Counted from the first letter of the stretch, positions 1 through 11,411 are shown. The stretch: DNA of 64,000 bases from JANNSX01 sp963741525 (GCA_963741525.1 CAVUIW010000017.1:1-64000), one strand, 5' to 3'. The notes: a model not told the origin generated them from the sequence alone. Program-made: numbers and translations.

Positions 1-447
1 TGTGGGGCAGGAAACTATCCTGCTGCGAGCGATTGAAGCGATGGATCTCATCGATAAAGAACAGCGTGCCCTTGCCCATCTCGCGCTTCGCCTTGGCGCG
101 ATCGAAGGCTTTCCTGAGTTCCTGCACGCCCGAGAAGATCGCCGAGAGCTGCTCGAATTCGAGATCGACGGCGTCGGCCAAGAGCCGCGCCACCGTCGTC
201 TTACCGGAGCCCGGCGGTCCCCAGAAGATGACACTCGACAGGCGCCCGGCATTGATCATGCGGCTAAGCGTTCCCTCGGGGCCGACGAGGTGGTCCTGCC
301 CCGTCACCTCAGCGAGCGTCGTGGGCCGCAACCGGTCGGCGAGCGGGCGCGGCGCGCCTTCCGAAGGCCGGCGGCTTCGAAGAGATTGGTCTGGCGGAAG
401 AGTGCAGGTTTCGCGGAGGCGCTCAATTGCGGCTCAGTCCCAATCAC
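1..447 (-). CDS. rarA: Replication-associated recombination protein A (partial, N-terminal part)
   Basis: AAA+ ATPase of the RarA/MgsA (WRNIP1) family, which acts at stalled replication forks. Only the N-terminal part is present and the gene runs off the left edge. Visible are RPTTLAEVTGQDHLVG, the Walker A WGPPGSGKTT and the Walker B region LFFIDEIHRFN. The usual N-terminal LFEAAGL stretch is in a different frame from PLADRLRPTT, so a one-base frameshift lies near 350-375. The chosen GTG start at 447 overlaps the stop of the upstream META-domain gene (434-436); an ATG at 477 in the same frame is an alternative. Family assignment is secure, exact start is not. Confidence 0.85.
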
Positions 448-849
448 GGCGGATGAGACCGAGCAGCAGCGCGCCATCCCGCCATAAATTTGAAAATGCC
501 GTGCGTCGCCTCGATCCGGTCGCGCGGCCCGAGCGCCTTCAGGAACTCCGCTCGAGCCGGGCGATCTCGGGGGCACAGCCGATCAGCGTCGACATGAGCT
601 GACTGATCCTAAGCCTGTCGTCCTGCTGCTCGAACGTGCCCAAAACCGGTTGCAGCCGCCCGAGCCGCTGACGCGGCCATCGCCGTCGAACTGCACGGAG
701 CGCTGCGGATCGATCGTTTCCTCCGCAAAACCCCATTCGCTGCCGCGCAGATCCAATTGGAGGTTGGCGGCATGGCCAAGGGTCGTCGCACCCCAAACCA
801 CGGCCGCAAACACGCCGCATGCCAGTCCTCGCTCAAACCCACCCGCCAT
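434..849 (-). CDS. META-domain (HslJ-like) exported protein, frameshifted
   Basis: Small secreted protein with one META domain, the family of E. coli HslJ. The start at 849 gives a signal peptide (MAGGFERGLACGVFAAVVWG, then ending near GHAA). The domain shows LRGSEWGFAEE, FDGDGRVSGSGGCNRF, then in a second frame GTFEQQDDRLRISQLMSTL, then in a third frame GALLLGLIRRDWD before the stop at 434-436. The frame breaks lie near 640, 540 and 480. At the first one a run of four G appears to have lost a base. Stop and start overlap with rarA suggest a two-gene operon. META proteins are linked to heat-shock or antibiotic tolerance in some bacteria; the role here is unknown. Confidence 0.7.
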
Positions 850-986
850 GCCCGCTCTGCCTCTTGCCGATCTAATCTTCCGGCTGGATGCCATGCCTCT
901 TTGGCGAAGCTGCGGCGCCCACCCGGGAGCGGCAATTCGGCGGGAAGATGCTAAAAGGGCAGGAGTACACCGCACAGGAGCCGGTC

Positions 987-1828
987 ATGCGATTGAACGA
1001 CTGACGCCCAACATCGGCGCCCATGTGCATGACATCGACCTTAACCGGCCGCTCGGGCAGGAGGCCGCGATCAGCTCTACGACGGACTTATCCAGCATCT
1101 CGTTCTTTTCTTCCCCGGCCAGGACGTGACGCCGGAGGCACACGAAGCCCTGGCGTCGAGCTTCGGGCCGCTCGAGCCGCCGAACCGCTCGATCCCCATC
1201 TCCCCGGCCACGCGCCGGTCATGATCCTCGAATACGATGCGAAGCGCCGTCCGGAGAACGATGTCTGGCACTCCGATGCAACCTTCAAGCGGAACCCGCC
1301 CTTCGCCTCCGTACTCCGCTCCAAGATCGTGCCGGCCCATGGCGGTGACACGCTCTGGGCCAGCATGTATGCCGCCTATGAGGCGCTCTCAGGCCCGATG
1401 CAGCGGTTCCTCGGAGGGCTGGAAGCCTCCCACGACATCTTCACCGGATTAAGTTATCTCGACCCCGGCAGTGATCAGCACGACAAGCTGCAGAAGCTCG
1501 ATCGAAATCGCACACCGTCATTCATCCGGTGGTGCTCACGCATCCAAGGTCCGGCCGCCAGGCGCTCTACGTGAATTCGAGCTTCACTTCGCACATTGTC
1601 GGCCTGAAACCTGCCGAGAGCCGAACGCTGCTCGACATGCTCTTTCGCCATATCGTGAACCCCGAATTCCAGGTGCGCTTACGCTGGCAGCCGGACACCC
1701 TCGCGATCTGGGACAACCGAGCGACGCAGCATTTCGCCGTTAGCGACTATTACCCCCAGCACCGGCTGATGCACCGGATCACGGTGATCGAGGATGCGCG
1801 CGTCGCGGCGAAGCGCGCGGCCGAGTAG
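987..1828 (+). CDS. TauD/TfdA-family Fe(II)/2-oxoglutarate dioxygenase, frameshifted
   Basis: Non-haem Fe(II)/2-oxoglutarate-dependent dioxygenase of the TauD/TfdA family, which hydroxylates small substrates such as taurine or aryloxyalkanoates. The pieces in order are LTPNIGAHVHDIDL, FFPGQDVTPEAHEALASSFG, VWHSDATFKRNPP with the HxD iron-ligand pair, and NRATQHFAVSDYYPQHR with the distal histidine and the 2-oxoglutarate arginine region (HRI). Frameshifts lie near 990, 1075, 1180 and 1520. The ATG at 987 is the nearest plausible start. The substrate cannot be told from sequence. The DUF2905 gene follows after about 55 bases on the same strand. Confidence 0.75.
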
Positions 1829-1884
1829 AAGCGGCAAAGCAGGCGGCGGCCGGGTAGACCGACGAACCAACGAGGAGATCGCTG

Positions 1885-2118
1885 ATGTGCCGCTACATCC
1901 TGACGCTTCTGGCTGTGCTCGTGGCGCTCGCCCTCGTCGGCCTGCTGGCCGACAAGCGCGCCCAAGGCGGCGACACGACGGTCACACCGGGCCTGCGCCT
2001 GCTCCCCGGCGACATCGACTACAAGAGCCCGAGCGGCAATGTCCGCGTCTACTTCCCGATCACGACCTCTATCGTGGTGTCGATCGTTCTGACGCTGGTG
2101 ATGTGGCTGTTCAGGTAG
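1885..2118 (+). CDS. DUF2905 family small membrane protein
   Basis: A 77-residue protein with two predicted membrane segments: residues about 3-22 (ILTLLAVLVALALVGLLA) and about 58-76 (SIVVSIVLTLVMWLF). Between them is the family signature LLPGDIDYKSPSGNVRVYFP. This matches the DUF2905 layout of two short helices around a conserved PGDI..F.FP loop. The function of the family is unknown. It is complete, with ATG start and stop, and lies downstream of the dioxygenase. Confidence 0.75.
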   Translation: MCRYILTLLAVLVALALVGLLADKRAQGGDTTVTPGLRLLPGDIDYKSPSGNVRVYFPITTSIVVSIVLTLVMWLFR

Positions 2119-2130
2119 GCGGACGATTTC

Positions 2131-3602
2131 CTAACTGCCCTCCTTCGCCCACGGAAACGACGGCGGAAACAGCGCTTCCGGCGGCGGCCGGCCGGGCGCG
2201 CGGGCGGTATGGCTCGCCATGAGCTTGGCCATCAGCCGGTCGGCGGCCTTGGCGAGCGCCGCCTCGTCAGCGCCGATGACCTTGCCCTCCGCCATGACCT
2301 GCCGCCCGGCGATGAAGCTCGCCACGAAGTCCCGGCCGGAGCCCGCGAGCAGCATGGTCTTGATCGGATCGACGACGGGTCCGAGATGAAACCCGGATAG
2401 ATCGAACACGGTGATGTCGGCCTGGGCGCCCGGCGCGAGGCGGCCGAGATCTTCCCGGCCGACCGCCCTGGCGCCGCCGAGCGTCGCGGCATTGTAGAAG
2501 TCGGCGGCGCTCGCGGCGTCACGGCGGCCCTCGACGATGCGGCCGAAGGAAAGGCCTTGCCGCATGTTGTCGATGAGATCGGGCGGGTGCGTGTCGGTGC
2601 CGAGTGCGAGGTTGATGCCGAGGTCGAGGTAGCGCGCAAACGAGTTGAGCGCCTCCCCGTCGCGGGCGAAGACGACCGGGCAATGCACGACCGTCGCGCC
2701 GCTGGCGATGAGACGCTGAATGTCTTCATCACCGAGATCGGCACTTGGCGGTGACCGCTCATGTAGATGCCATGCGGCAGCAGCGCCTTGTCCGACAAGA
2801 GCCCATGCCGCTCGAGGAATCCGAGCGAGGTCGTGCCGTGCAGGCCCAGCACCGTCTCGACCTCATAGGCCGACTGGCAGCAATGGATGCGGAGTGGCAC
2901 ACCAGCCTCGCGCTGGATCTGCGCAAGGCCATCGAGCAATTCCGGCGTGCAGGTTTCGATACGGTCCGGAAGCAAGGCCGCGCGCACGAGGCCGCCGTTC
3001 GCGCCATCGAAATCCGCGATGAAGCGGCGCGCATCGGCGAGGCCGGACTTGGCCCTTGCGGGATCGAAATGCCGGGCGAGCGTTCTGTCGCGTTTTTGAT
3101 AGGTCAGCCCGCTCATGACGCAGGGCCCGAGATAGCATCTGAGGCCGAGTTCCCTGGCGATGTCCGCGACCCCCGCCATCTCCTCAGCGCTCTCGGCCCA
3201 GGCGCGATAGGTCATCGAAGTGATCGGCATCGCCGTGGTGATGCCGTAGCGAATGAGGTTAGCAAAGGCGTGGCGGTATTTGAGGACGTTCTCCTCGGCC
3301 GTGTAGGCCTCGCGGGGGCCAATCCGCAGATAGTCATCCGTCCAGATGCGCCCGAGCGCGCGCTCGTCACCGGCATCGAATGTGAGGACGGTCGAGTTGA
3401 TGTCGCCGAGCGCATCGAGATCGATGAAGCCCGGACCAATCAGGGCCTTGCCGAAATCGATCGTGCGATCGACCGTCCCCTCGAAGCGCCGGCCGGCATG
3501 GACGATCCGGTCGCCCTCGAAGACGACGCCCGCCTGCCGATGCAGCACATGCCCGCGGCCGTCGAAGGCCAGCGCATAGTCGGCGGTAAGGTGCGTGCGC
3601 AT
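2131..3602 (-). CDS. Amidohydrolase-superfamily protein (chlorohydrolase-like), frameshifted
   Basis: TIM-barrel amidohydrolase-superfamily enzyme resembling the TRZ/ATZ and cytosine-deaminase-like group, about 490 residues. The N-terminal composite beta-sandwich leads into IGPGFIDLDALGDIN, where most relatives carry the HxH metal pair; here the histidines are absent. Later metal-binding elements are visible: IHCCQSAYEVETV, HGIYMSGH, and ALGTDTHPPDLIDNMR with the conserved aspartate. A frameshift near 2745 splits it after HGIYMSGH. The ATG at 3602 (MRTHLTADYAL) is preferred over one 13 codons upstream because the conserved sequence begins there. Substrate unknown. Confidence 0.75.
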
Positions 3603-3694
3603 GATCGTGGCTCGAGCGGTTCGGACAGCCGCGCTGCCCACCCGTTACTCTCGCCCAGCCGCGTACGTGCGGCAAGCTCTTGACCAAACGAAAT

Positions 3695-3718
3695 GGGGCG
3701 GGAGACTGGCCCCGCCCC
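3695..3718 (-). terminator. Probable rho-independent terminator of the giant autotransporter gene
   Basis: An 8-base-pair GC-only stem (GGGGCGGG / CCCGCCCC) with an 8-base loop lies 27 bases past the stop of the autotransporter gene on the minus strand. On that strand it is followed by ATTTCGTTT, a short T-rich tail. The tail is imperfect, so termination efficiency is uncertain. Confidence 0.5.
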
Positions 3719-3744
3719 GTTCACGTCAAGTCATGATCATCCGA

Positions 3745-6700
3745 TCAATCTAGCGGCACGTTGAGCCACATCTGGCCACCCCAGGCCGCGAAGTCCTCAT
3801 CGCCAATACCGTCGTAGGAGAAGGTCAGGCGGACCGCCGGACCATAGGCCGACTGCGCCAGGAATCCGCCTTCGACCTTACCGCGAAGCTCCTCGCGGCC
3901 CGCGGCAACGCCGCCGACCGTCGTATCGAGGTCGCCGCCCATATCCCACAGCCCCTTGAAGGAGATGTGGGGTTCGAGCGTGTCACCCTCGGCATTGACG
4001 TAGCGGTAGCCGAATTCAGGCCCGAACTCGAGCCGGTTCACCGTCAAAGTCTGGCCCTCGATCAGGACGGCATTCGAGTCGATGTAGGCGTGCTGCTTCT
4101 CGTTGAAGAAGGTGTAGCTGATGCCGGGCGTGATCCGGATCGAGTTGACCATCCAGTTGCCCTTGAGGTTCAAGTTCGCGAGCCACCGTTCCGTCTCGAA
4201 ACCATCCTCATAGAAGCCACCAAACGGATCAACCGTATTGTCCGACTGCCCCCAGGCGACACGCCCGTCGAGGAAGACGTTGGGCGTCAGGCGCATACTC
4301 GCGTAGGGCCCGGCCATCCAGCCGTTACCGCTGACATTGCTGCCGGTGAGACGCGAGGTCTCCTCGGCCCAGTCGAACTGCACCAGCGCGCCGATGAGGA
4401 TCGAGTCGGTGACGAGATAGTCGCCGCCGACATAGACGACACCGAAGTGGCCGAAGGTATCGGCGCCGCCGGCGTTGTCCTCGAAGTGGCGATAGTGGCC
4501 TTCGACCCAGACGTCGGTGCCCTGGCGCGAAGGATGGCTCTCAAAGCCGGTGGCCGCCGGATTGTCGACCGCACCCAGCACCGGATTGGCGACGCCAAGG
4601 CCGCTGTCGGGCGATTGCGTCAAGCCCATCAGCTTCTTCTGGTTCTGCCCCTCGTTGTACTGGAGCATCTGGCTCATGCTCGTCGAGAACTCCATGGTGT
4701 AGTCGCTCTCTTCGCCCGTCGCCGTGAAGTTGAAGGGCGTCTGAGCAAAGCCAGCCGATGCAACGCCTCCCGCCTCGTCACCCCAGAGCGTGCCGGGGAG
4801 ACGGCGGTTCAGGCGCGCTCGATCCGGGCCTTCGTCGATCAGACCTTCCGCGCGATGCTTCATGAAGTTCAAGATCACCTCATGCGTACGGTCCTTGATG
4901 ATCTGCTCGTCGAAGAAGAAGTCGAACGTGCAGGTCACAAGCTCACCATCGGCCAGCGGCACGCGAGCCGAGAGGCCAGCGAGATCCGTCGTGCTGTTGC
5001 CGGACGGATCGGTGCAGGCGATACCCGTCAACCGCCAACCGGGTTTCAACGCCGGCACGCGGATGTTGTAGTTGCCCTGAGCGATGTTCAGGAAGCCCTT
5101 CGTCCTCGAGCCGCCGCTGGTTACGACCGTGAAGCTCGAGCCGCCGGGCAGGCCGGTGACAAACGGGAAGTCGCCGTCGCGATCGGTGGCATTCACCACG
5201 ATGTTGATCCCGGAGTCGCCCGTCCGCTTCTGGTTGGTGAAGGTGCAGACGACGTCTTCGCCCGCCGCCAAGGTCACCGTCGCCTTGCGCGCCACCTTGT
5301 CGACGACCGTCGAGCCGCCAGCGCAGGCAAGCTTGGTCAGCGACCAGCCGGCGCGGGCTGCTTCCGTGATCGTGTAAGTGTCGGGAGCAAGATCGAACGC
5401 CGCTGTTTGAGCTGTTCCTTCAGCCGGCGGCTTCAGCGACACCGCGCCGAGCGTCGACACATTGAAGCCGAAGCTCGTCGTGCCGTCGCCATCGACGGAG
5501 GCTTTGACGATCTGGAGAGAACCGGTAGTCGGGCCCTGCTCGATGAAGGTGTTGAGGAAAGTGCAGGTCCAGGACGTGCCAGACCTGATCTCGATCGTGT
5601 GGCTGCTTGCGGGCTCGGAGGGATCACCCTCCTCCTCAAATTCCTGATCACCATCCTGGATGCAGCCCGAACTCGACAACGTCCAACCTTCGACGGACGC
5701 CTCGGTAATCGTTACAGACCCACTCGGCACGCCGATGCTCTCGGAGGCCTCACCGGCTTCACCGTCGGCAGTGGGAGTCAGCGAAACCGCCTCGGTGAAG
5801 TCTCCCGACGTCACGCTGAACGTGAACGCGGTCGGCTGCGGCTGGTTGTCCGTGAGCTTGACGATGGTCAGATTGCCGCGCGCGATCTCGACGTCGGCGA
5901 GGGCGTTCTGCGGCTCGGGTAGCTCCTTTGCCGTCACGCTCGCGACGTTGTCGATATCTCCGTCGCCGCCGCCGTTACCAGTGATATCGCCGGCAGCCAC
6001 GGTATAGTTGACTGCGTAGACCCAAGTCTCGCCGACATCGAGGACGCCGGGATTGACACTGTCGCCGGTTTGTACGGCGAGCGTGACAGCAGCGTAGGAT
6101 TCGACCTGATCGGTCACGGCGACGCCGTTCAGGCTGGTGTTGCCAGTGTTGGCCACCGTGATCGTGTAGGTGATGATGTCGCCATCGGAGTTGATCGAGG
6201 CAACGTTTGCGGATTTGGTGATGGTGAGGGCTGAGGTCGTCACGATGTCCACAGTCGCGCCATCGGGCTCCGACGTCGCCTCTTCAGATGTCGCCGTCGC
6301 CGTGTTCACGATGTCGGTCCCAAGGTCGATCCGAGCCTGATCGACGGCAAGCGTCGCCGTGCACGTCGTCGACGCCAGCGGCGCCAGCGTCGTCGAGGGA
6401 CAGGTCAGACCCGTCAGACCCGGCAGCGGATCGCTGATCGCAACATCCGTCAGCGTTACGTTGCCCGTGTTCGTCACCAGGAACGAGTAGTTCACCGTCC
6501 CTGGCGCACTCAGGCTCGTCGGAGATGCCGTCTTCGCAACCGTCAAAGATGCAGACTGCACGATGTCCACAGTCGCGCCATCGGGCTCCGACGTCGCCTC
6601 TTCAGATGTCGCCGTCGCCGTGTTCACGATGTCGGTCCCAAGGTCGATCCGAGCCTGATCGACGGCAAGCGTCGCCGTGCACGTCGTCGACGCCAGCGGC

Positions 6701-9700
6701 GCCAGCGTCGTCGAGGGACAGGTCAGACCCGTCAGACCCGGCAGCGGATCGCTGATCGCAACATCCGTCAGCGTTACGTTGCCCGTGTTCGTCACCAGGA
6801 ACGAGTAGTTCACCGTCCCTGGCGCACTCAGGCTCGTCGGAGATGCCGTCTTCGCAACCGTCAAAGATGCAGACTGCACGATGTCCACAGTCGCGCCATC
6901 AGGCTCCGACGTCGCCTCTTCAGATGTCGCCGTCGCCGTGTTCACGATGTCGGTCCCAAGGTCGATCCGAGCCTGATCGACGGCAAGCGTCGCCGTGCAC
7001 GTCGTCGACGCCAGCGGCGCCAGCGTCGTCGAGGGACAGGTCAGACCCGTCAGACCCGGCAGCGGATCGCTGATCGCAACATCCGTCAGCGTTACGTTGC
7101 CCGTGTTCGTCACCAGGAACGAGTAGTTCACCGTCCCTGGCGCACTCAGGCTCGTCGGAGATGCCGTCTTCGCAACCGTCAAAGATGCAGACTGCACGAT
7201 GTCCACAGTCGCGCCATCGGGCTCCGACGTCGCCTCTTCAGATGTCGCCGTCGCCGTGTTCACGATGTCGGTCCCAAGGTCGATCCGAGCCTGATCGACG
7301 GCAAGCGTCGCCGTGCACGTCGTCGACGCCAGCGGCGCCAGCGTCGTCGAGGGACAGGTCAGACCCGTCAGACCCGGCAGCGGATCGCTGATCGCAACAT
7401 CCGTCAGCGTTACGTTGCCCGTGTTCGTCACCAGGAACGAGTAGTTCACCGTCCCTGGCACACTCAGGCTCGTCGGAGATGCCGTCTTCGCAACCGTCAA
7501 AGATGCAGACTGCACGATGTCCACAGTCGCGCCATCGGGCTCCGACGTCGCCTCTTCAGATGTCGCCGTCGCCGTGTTCACGATGTCGGTCCCAAGGTCG
7601 ATCCGAGCCTGATCGACGGCAAGCGTCGCCGTGCACGTCGTCGACGCCAGCGGCGCCAGCGTCGTCGAGGGACAGGTCAGACCCGTCAGACCCGGCAGCG
7701 GATCGCTGATCGCAACATCCGTCAGCGTTACGTTGCCCGTGTTCGTCACCAGGAACGAGTAGTTCACCGTCCCTGGCGCACTCAGGCTCGTCGGAGATGC
7801 CGTCTTCGCAACCGTCAAAGATGCAGACTGCACGATGTCCACAGTCGCGCCATCAGGCTCCGACGTCGCCTCTTCAGATGTCGCCGTCGCCGTGTTCACG
7901 ATGTCGGTCCCAAGGTCGATCCGAGCCTGATCGACGGCAAGCGTCGCCGTGCACGTCGTCGACGCCAGCGGCGCCAGCGCCGTCGAGGGACAGGTCAGAC
8001 CCGTCAGACCCGGCAGCGGATCGCTGATCGCAACATCCGTCAGCGTTACGTTGCCCGTGTTCGTCACCAGGAACGAGTAGTTCACCGTCCCTGGCGCACT
8101 CAGGCTCGTCGGAGATGCCGTCTTCGCAACCGTCAAAGCCGGCTTCGCCGTCAGATTGTTCGTGAAGCTGCAGGTGACATCGTCGCCATTGGCGAGCGTG
8201 ATGCCGTCAGTGGCGTCATTGTCGCCATTGCCCGTGCAGATCAGGCTCACCAGCGTGTAGTCGGTAACGGAACTCTCGGTGAGAATGTAGGTGTCCGCAC
8301 TCACCTCATGGGTCGTGCCGCTCTTGACCGTATCCGTGTCGCCGAGCGCCTGTCCGTCGTAGGACAGATCCCAAGTGTTGGCAGGCAAGGCGGGTGTGCC
8401 CGGAACCCCGTTGGCGATCTTCACGAGCGTCAACTACGCCGCGTTGTCATCGTTGTTGATCGTGCAGGTCGCCGACTGGCCCGGGCGTTAGTGCGATCTT
8501 GATTCGGCGCCGTGAAGGTGCCGCCCTCGCAGCTCCACGCACCCGCCGTGTAGCCCCCGGGGCCGCCAGTCTCTGACAGTATGTACGTCCCAGCGTCAAC
8601 GTCCGAGTCTACCCCGCCCCCGCCTGCAATCGGCGTCAGACCATTCGCGTCCAACGCGAAGTCCACGGGATCAGCCGTGCCGCCGTCGTCGTTCGTCACC
8701 GTCTTCACCAGCGTCAGATGCGCCGCCTGATCATCGTTGGTGATCGTGCAGGTCGCCGCATCGCCGTTCGCCAGCGTCAGGCTGTTGCCCGAAACCGGCG
8801 CGCCATTGTTCTTCACGCAGGAATAGGCCGACGCCGTGTAGCCCGAAGGACCACCCGACTCCGACAGCGTGTACGTGCCGGCGTTCACCGCCGCATTCGT
8901 CACCGCCGCCGTCGCCGTCACGCCGCTCAATGGTGTCGGACCCGCCGCCGTCAGCGTCCACGCTGTCTCAGATGCTGAGCCACCGTTGTCGTTGGTGACC
9001 TCCTTCACCAGCGTCAGCGACGCGGCGTTGTCATCGTTGGTGATCGTGCAGGTCGCCGCATCGCCGTTCGCCAGCGTCAGGCTGTTGCCCGAAACCGGCG
9101 CGCCATTGTTCTTCACGCAGGAATAGGCCGACGCCGTGTAGCCCGAAGGACCACCCGACTCCGATAGCGTGTAGCGTGCCCGCGCTCACCGCCGCATTCG
9201 TCACCGACGCCGTCGCCGTCACGCCGCTCAATGGTGTCGGACCCGCCGCCGTCAGCGTCCACGCCGTCGCCAGCTGCCGTGCCGCCGTTGTCGTTCGTGA
9301 CCTCCTTCACCAGCGTCAGCGACGCGGCGTTGTCATCGTTGGTGATCGTGCAGGTCGCCGCATCGCCGTTCGCCAGCGTCAGGCTGTTGCCCGAAACCGG
9401 CGCGCCATTGTTCTTCACGCAGGAATAGGCCGACGCCGTGTAGCCCGAAGGACCACCCGACTCGGACAGCGTGTACGTGCCCGCGTTTACCGCCGCATTC
9501 GTTACCGCCGCCGTCGCCGTCACGCCGCTCAATGGTGTCGGACCCGCCGCCGTCAGCGTCCACGCCGTCGGCAGAGCCGTGCCGCCGTTGTCGTTCGTGA
9601 CCTCCTTCACCAGCGTCAGCGACGCGGCGTTGTCATCGTTGGTGATCGTGCAGGTCGCCGTATCGCCGTTCGCCAGCGTCAGGCTGTTGCCCGAAACCGG

Positions 9701-11411
9701 CGCGCCATTGTTCTTCACGCAGGAATAGGCCGACGCCGTGTAGCCCGAGGGACCACCCGACTCAGACAGCGTGTACGTGCCCGCGTTTACCGCCGCATTC
9801 GTTACCGCCGCCGTCGCCGTCACGCCGCTCAATGGTGTCGGACCCGCAGCCGTCAGCGTCCACGCCGTCGGCAGAGCCGTGCCGCCGTTGTCGTTCGTGA
9901 CTTCCTTCACCAGCGTCAGCGACGCGGCGTTGTCGTCGTTGTTGATCGTGCAGGTCGCCGTGTCGCCGTTCGCCAGCGTCAGGCTGTTGCTCGAAACCGG
10001 CGCGCCGCCGTTCTTCACGCAGGAATAGGTCGACGCCGTGTAGCCCGCAGGACCGCCCGTCTCCGCTAGCGTGTACGCTGCCCGCGTTCACCGCCGCATT
10101 CGTCACCGACGCCGTCGCCGTCAATCCGCTCAATGGTCGTCGGGCCGGACGCCGTCAAGCGTCAAGTCCGTCGCCGCCGCCGTGCCGCCGTTGTCGTTCG
10201 ATGACTGTCTTCACAAGCGTCAGCGACGCCGCGTTGTCGTTGTTCGTGAACGTGCAAGTCGCCGACTGGCCATTTGCCAGCGTCAGCTGGTCGCCTACCA
10301 GCGTTCCCGCCGAGCACAACAGGTGTGCCGGTATAGCCCGAGGGTCCGCTTTCCGTGATAATGTAGGTTCCCGCGGGAACACTCGCACTCGTCACGTTGG
10401 GTGTGCCGGTCGCGCCGCTTCCCGAAGCGCCTCCGCCTGGTCTTCGCGTAAGACAAGGTCCAGGCACCGGGTAATGCCACGCCACCACTATTATTCACGA
10501 CAGTCTTCGCCAAAGTCAGTGTCGCCGGCTGCGCCGTGTTCGTGATCGTGCACGTGACGGCTTGACCATTGGCGAGAGTGACGTTGCTGTTGGTCACTGT
10601 GACGGGTGTTGACCCGTCTAAGCAGCTCCACGTGCTCGGCGTGTAACCGGACGGCCCGGTCTCAGACAAGGCATACGTGCCTGCGGTGACGGAGGTCGCT
10701 GTTATACCGCCGGGACCAGAGATGGTCGTTGAGCCTGTGGCGGTCAGAGTGAAGTTCGATGCTGTCGCCGTGCCAACATTGTTGTTCACGACGTTCTTGA
10801 CGAGGCTCAGCGATGGCGGCGGCAGGCTGCCGTAGGTGCACGAGGCGCCCGTTCCCACATGCAGGCAGCTGGCCTTGAGGAATACTGATCTGCCCCTCCG
10901 TCTGGCGCATTTGACGATAACGCGCGCAGTACACTCCAGCTGTCAGCGGCACCGGCACGGCAAAATGGAACTCTGTCGCTGGAGCAAAGCTATGGTTGAT
11001 TGGAAGCGCACTTGCTGGACCCGTTGGACCCGTCTGAGCCAACAACGTTCCGGAACAACTGCTCCCCGCCCACAGCTTGAGTGTAATCGTAGCCAGGCTA
11101 GGATCACCGTTCGTCTTAACCTGGAAATTACCTCCGCCAAAACTGATGCTTGACAACGCATTGAAGACGAAATTACGCGAAAAACCCACGCTTACCGGGT
11201 CATTACCGCCGCGCGATACCGTCTCCACGTAGACTTGCGCAGCGGCCCCGAAAGCCCCGCCGCTCACCCCCACCCCCGCCAGCAGCCCCACCGCCACCAC
11301 CTGCGCCAGCCAGCGCCGGGCGGCGGATCGCTTGGGGAGGGACGGGCGTATAGCGCCGATGCTCTTCAATAGCCCAAGCGCGCGAAGACCCGCATCCCGC
11401 ATCGCAGCCAT
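3745..11411 (-). CDS. Giant repeat-containing autotransporter adhesin (DUF11/SpaA-like repeats), frameshifted
   Basis: I read 3745-11411 as one gene of about 2550 codons for a surface protein. The N-terminus (MAAMRDAGLRAL) contains a hydrophobic signal segment (QVVAVGLLAGVGVSGGAFG). After an N-terminal domain come SpaA/prealbumin-like modules (each near TLVKEVTND..., ending CTITNDD), roughly 300 bases per copy. Next are six nearly identical 106-residue DUF11-type repeats starting LTVAKTASPTSL, then a diverged seventh, several SpaA-like modules, and a C-terminal autotransporter beta-barrel of about 280 residues ending WLNVPLD. The longest open stretch is 3745-8433 (1562 codons). Upstream there are frame breaks near 8480, 9180, 9270, 10075, 10130-10200, 10340, 10440 and 10860, and an in-frame TAG at 8434-8436. 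It could be a decayed gene, but neighbouring essential genes are equally broken, so sequence error is more likely. Adhesion is inferred from the architecture. Confidence 0.7.
6232..8139 (-). repeat. Six tandem 318-bp DUF11-type coding repeats
   Basis: Six consecutive 318-bp units, each encoding 106 residues, are almost identical at the nucleotide level. Each encodes LTVAKTASPTSLSAPGTVNY at its start, TNTGNVTLTDVAISDPLPG in the middle and SEEATSEPDGATVDIV at its end. Only a few substitutions separate units, for example one SVPG for SAPG and one STALAP for STTLAP. Near-identity points to recent expansion or gene conversion. Copy number in the real genome may differ if the assembly collapsed units. 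Confidence 0.9.
8700..10140 (-). repeat. Tandem 300-bp SpaA/prealbumin-like coding repeats
   Basis: About four near-identical and two diverged copies of a 300-bp unit. It encodes SLTLVKEVTNDNGG, AGPTPLSGVTATAAVTNAA, GTYTLSESGGPSGYTASAYS and SLTLANGDAATCTITNDD. One copy (about 9127-9428) is 302 bases long because of single-base insertions near 9177 and 9270, which break the frame. The unit resembles Ig-like SpaA-type prealbumin-fold modules of surface proteins. The two cysteines per unit (YSC, ATCTI) are conserved and may form a disulfide. Confidence 0.8.

Noticed and set aside
6525..8027. Five identical-length plus-strand frames of 76 codons spaced 318 bases apart
   Set aside because: They are antisense shadows of the DUF11 repeats in the autotransporter gene; the repetition of the frames reflects the repeated DNA.
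6232..10140. CRISPR array
   Set aside because: The repeats are 300-318 bp coding units with no unique spacers and no cas genes are present.
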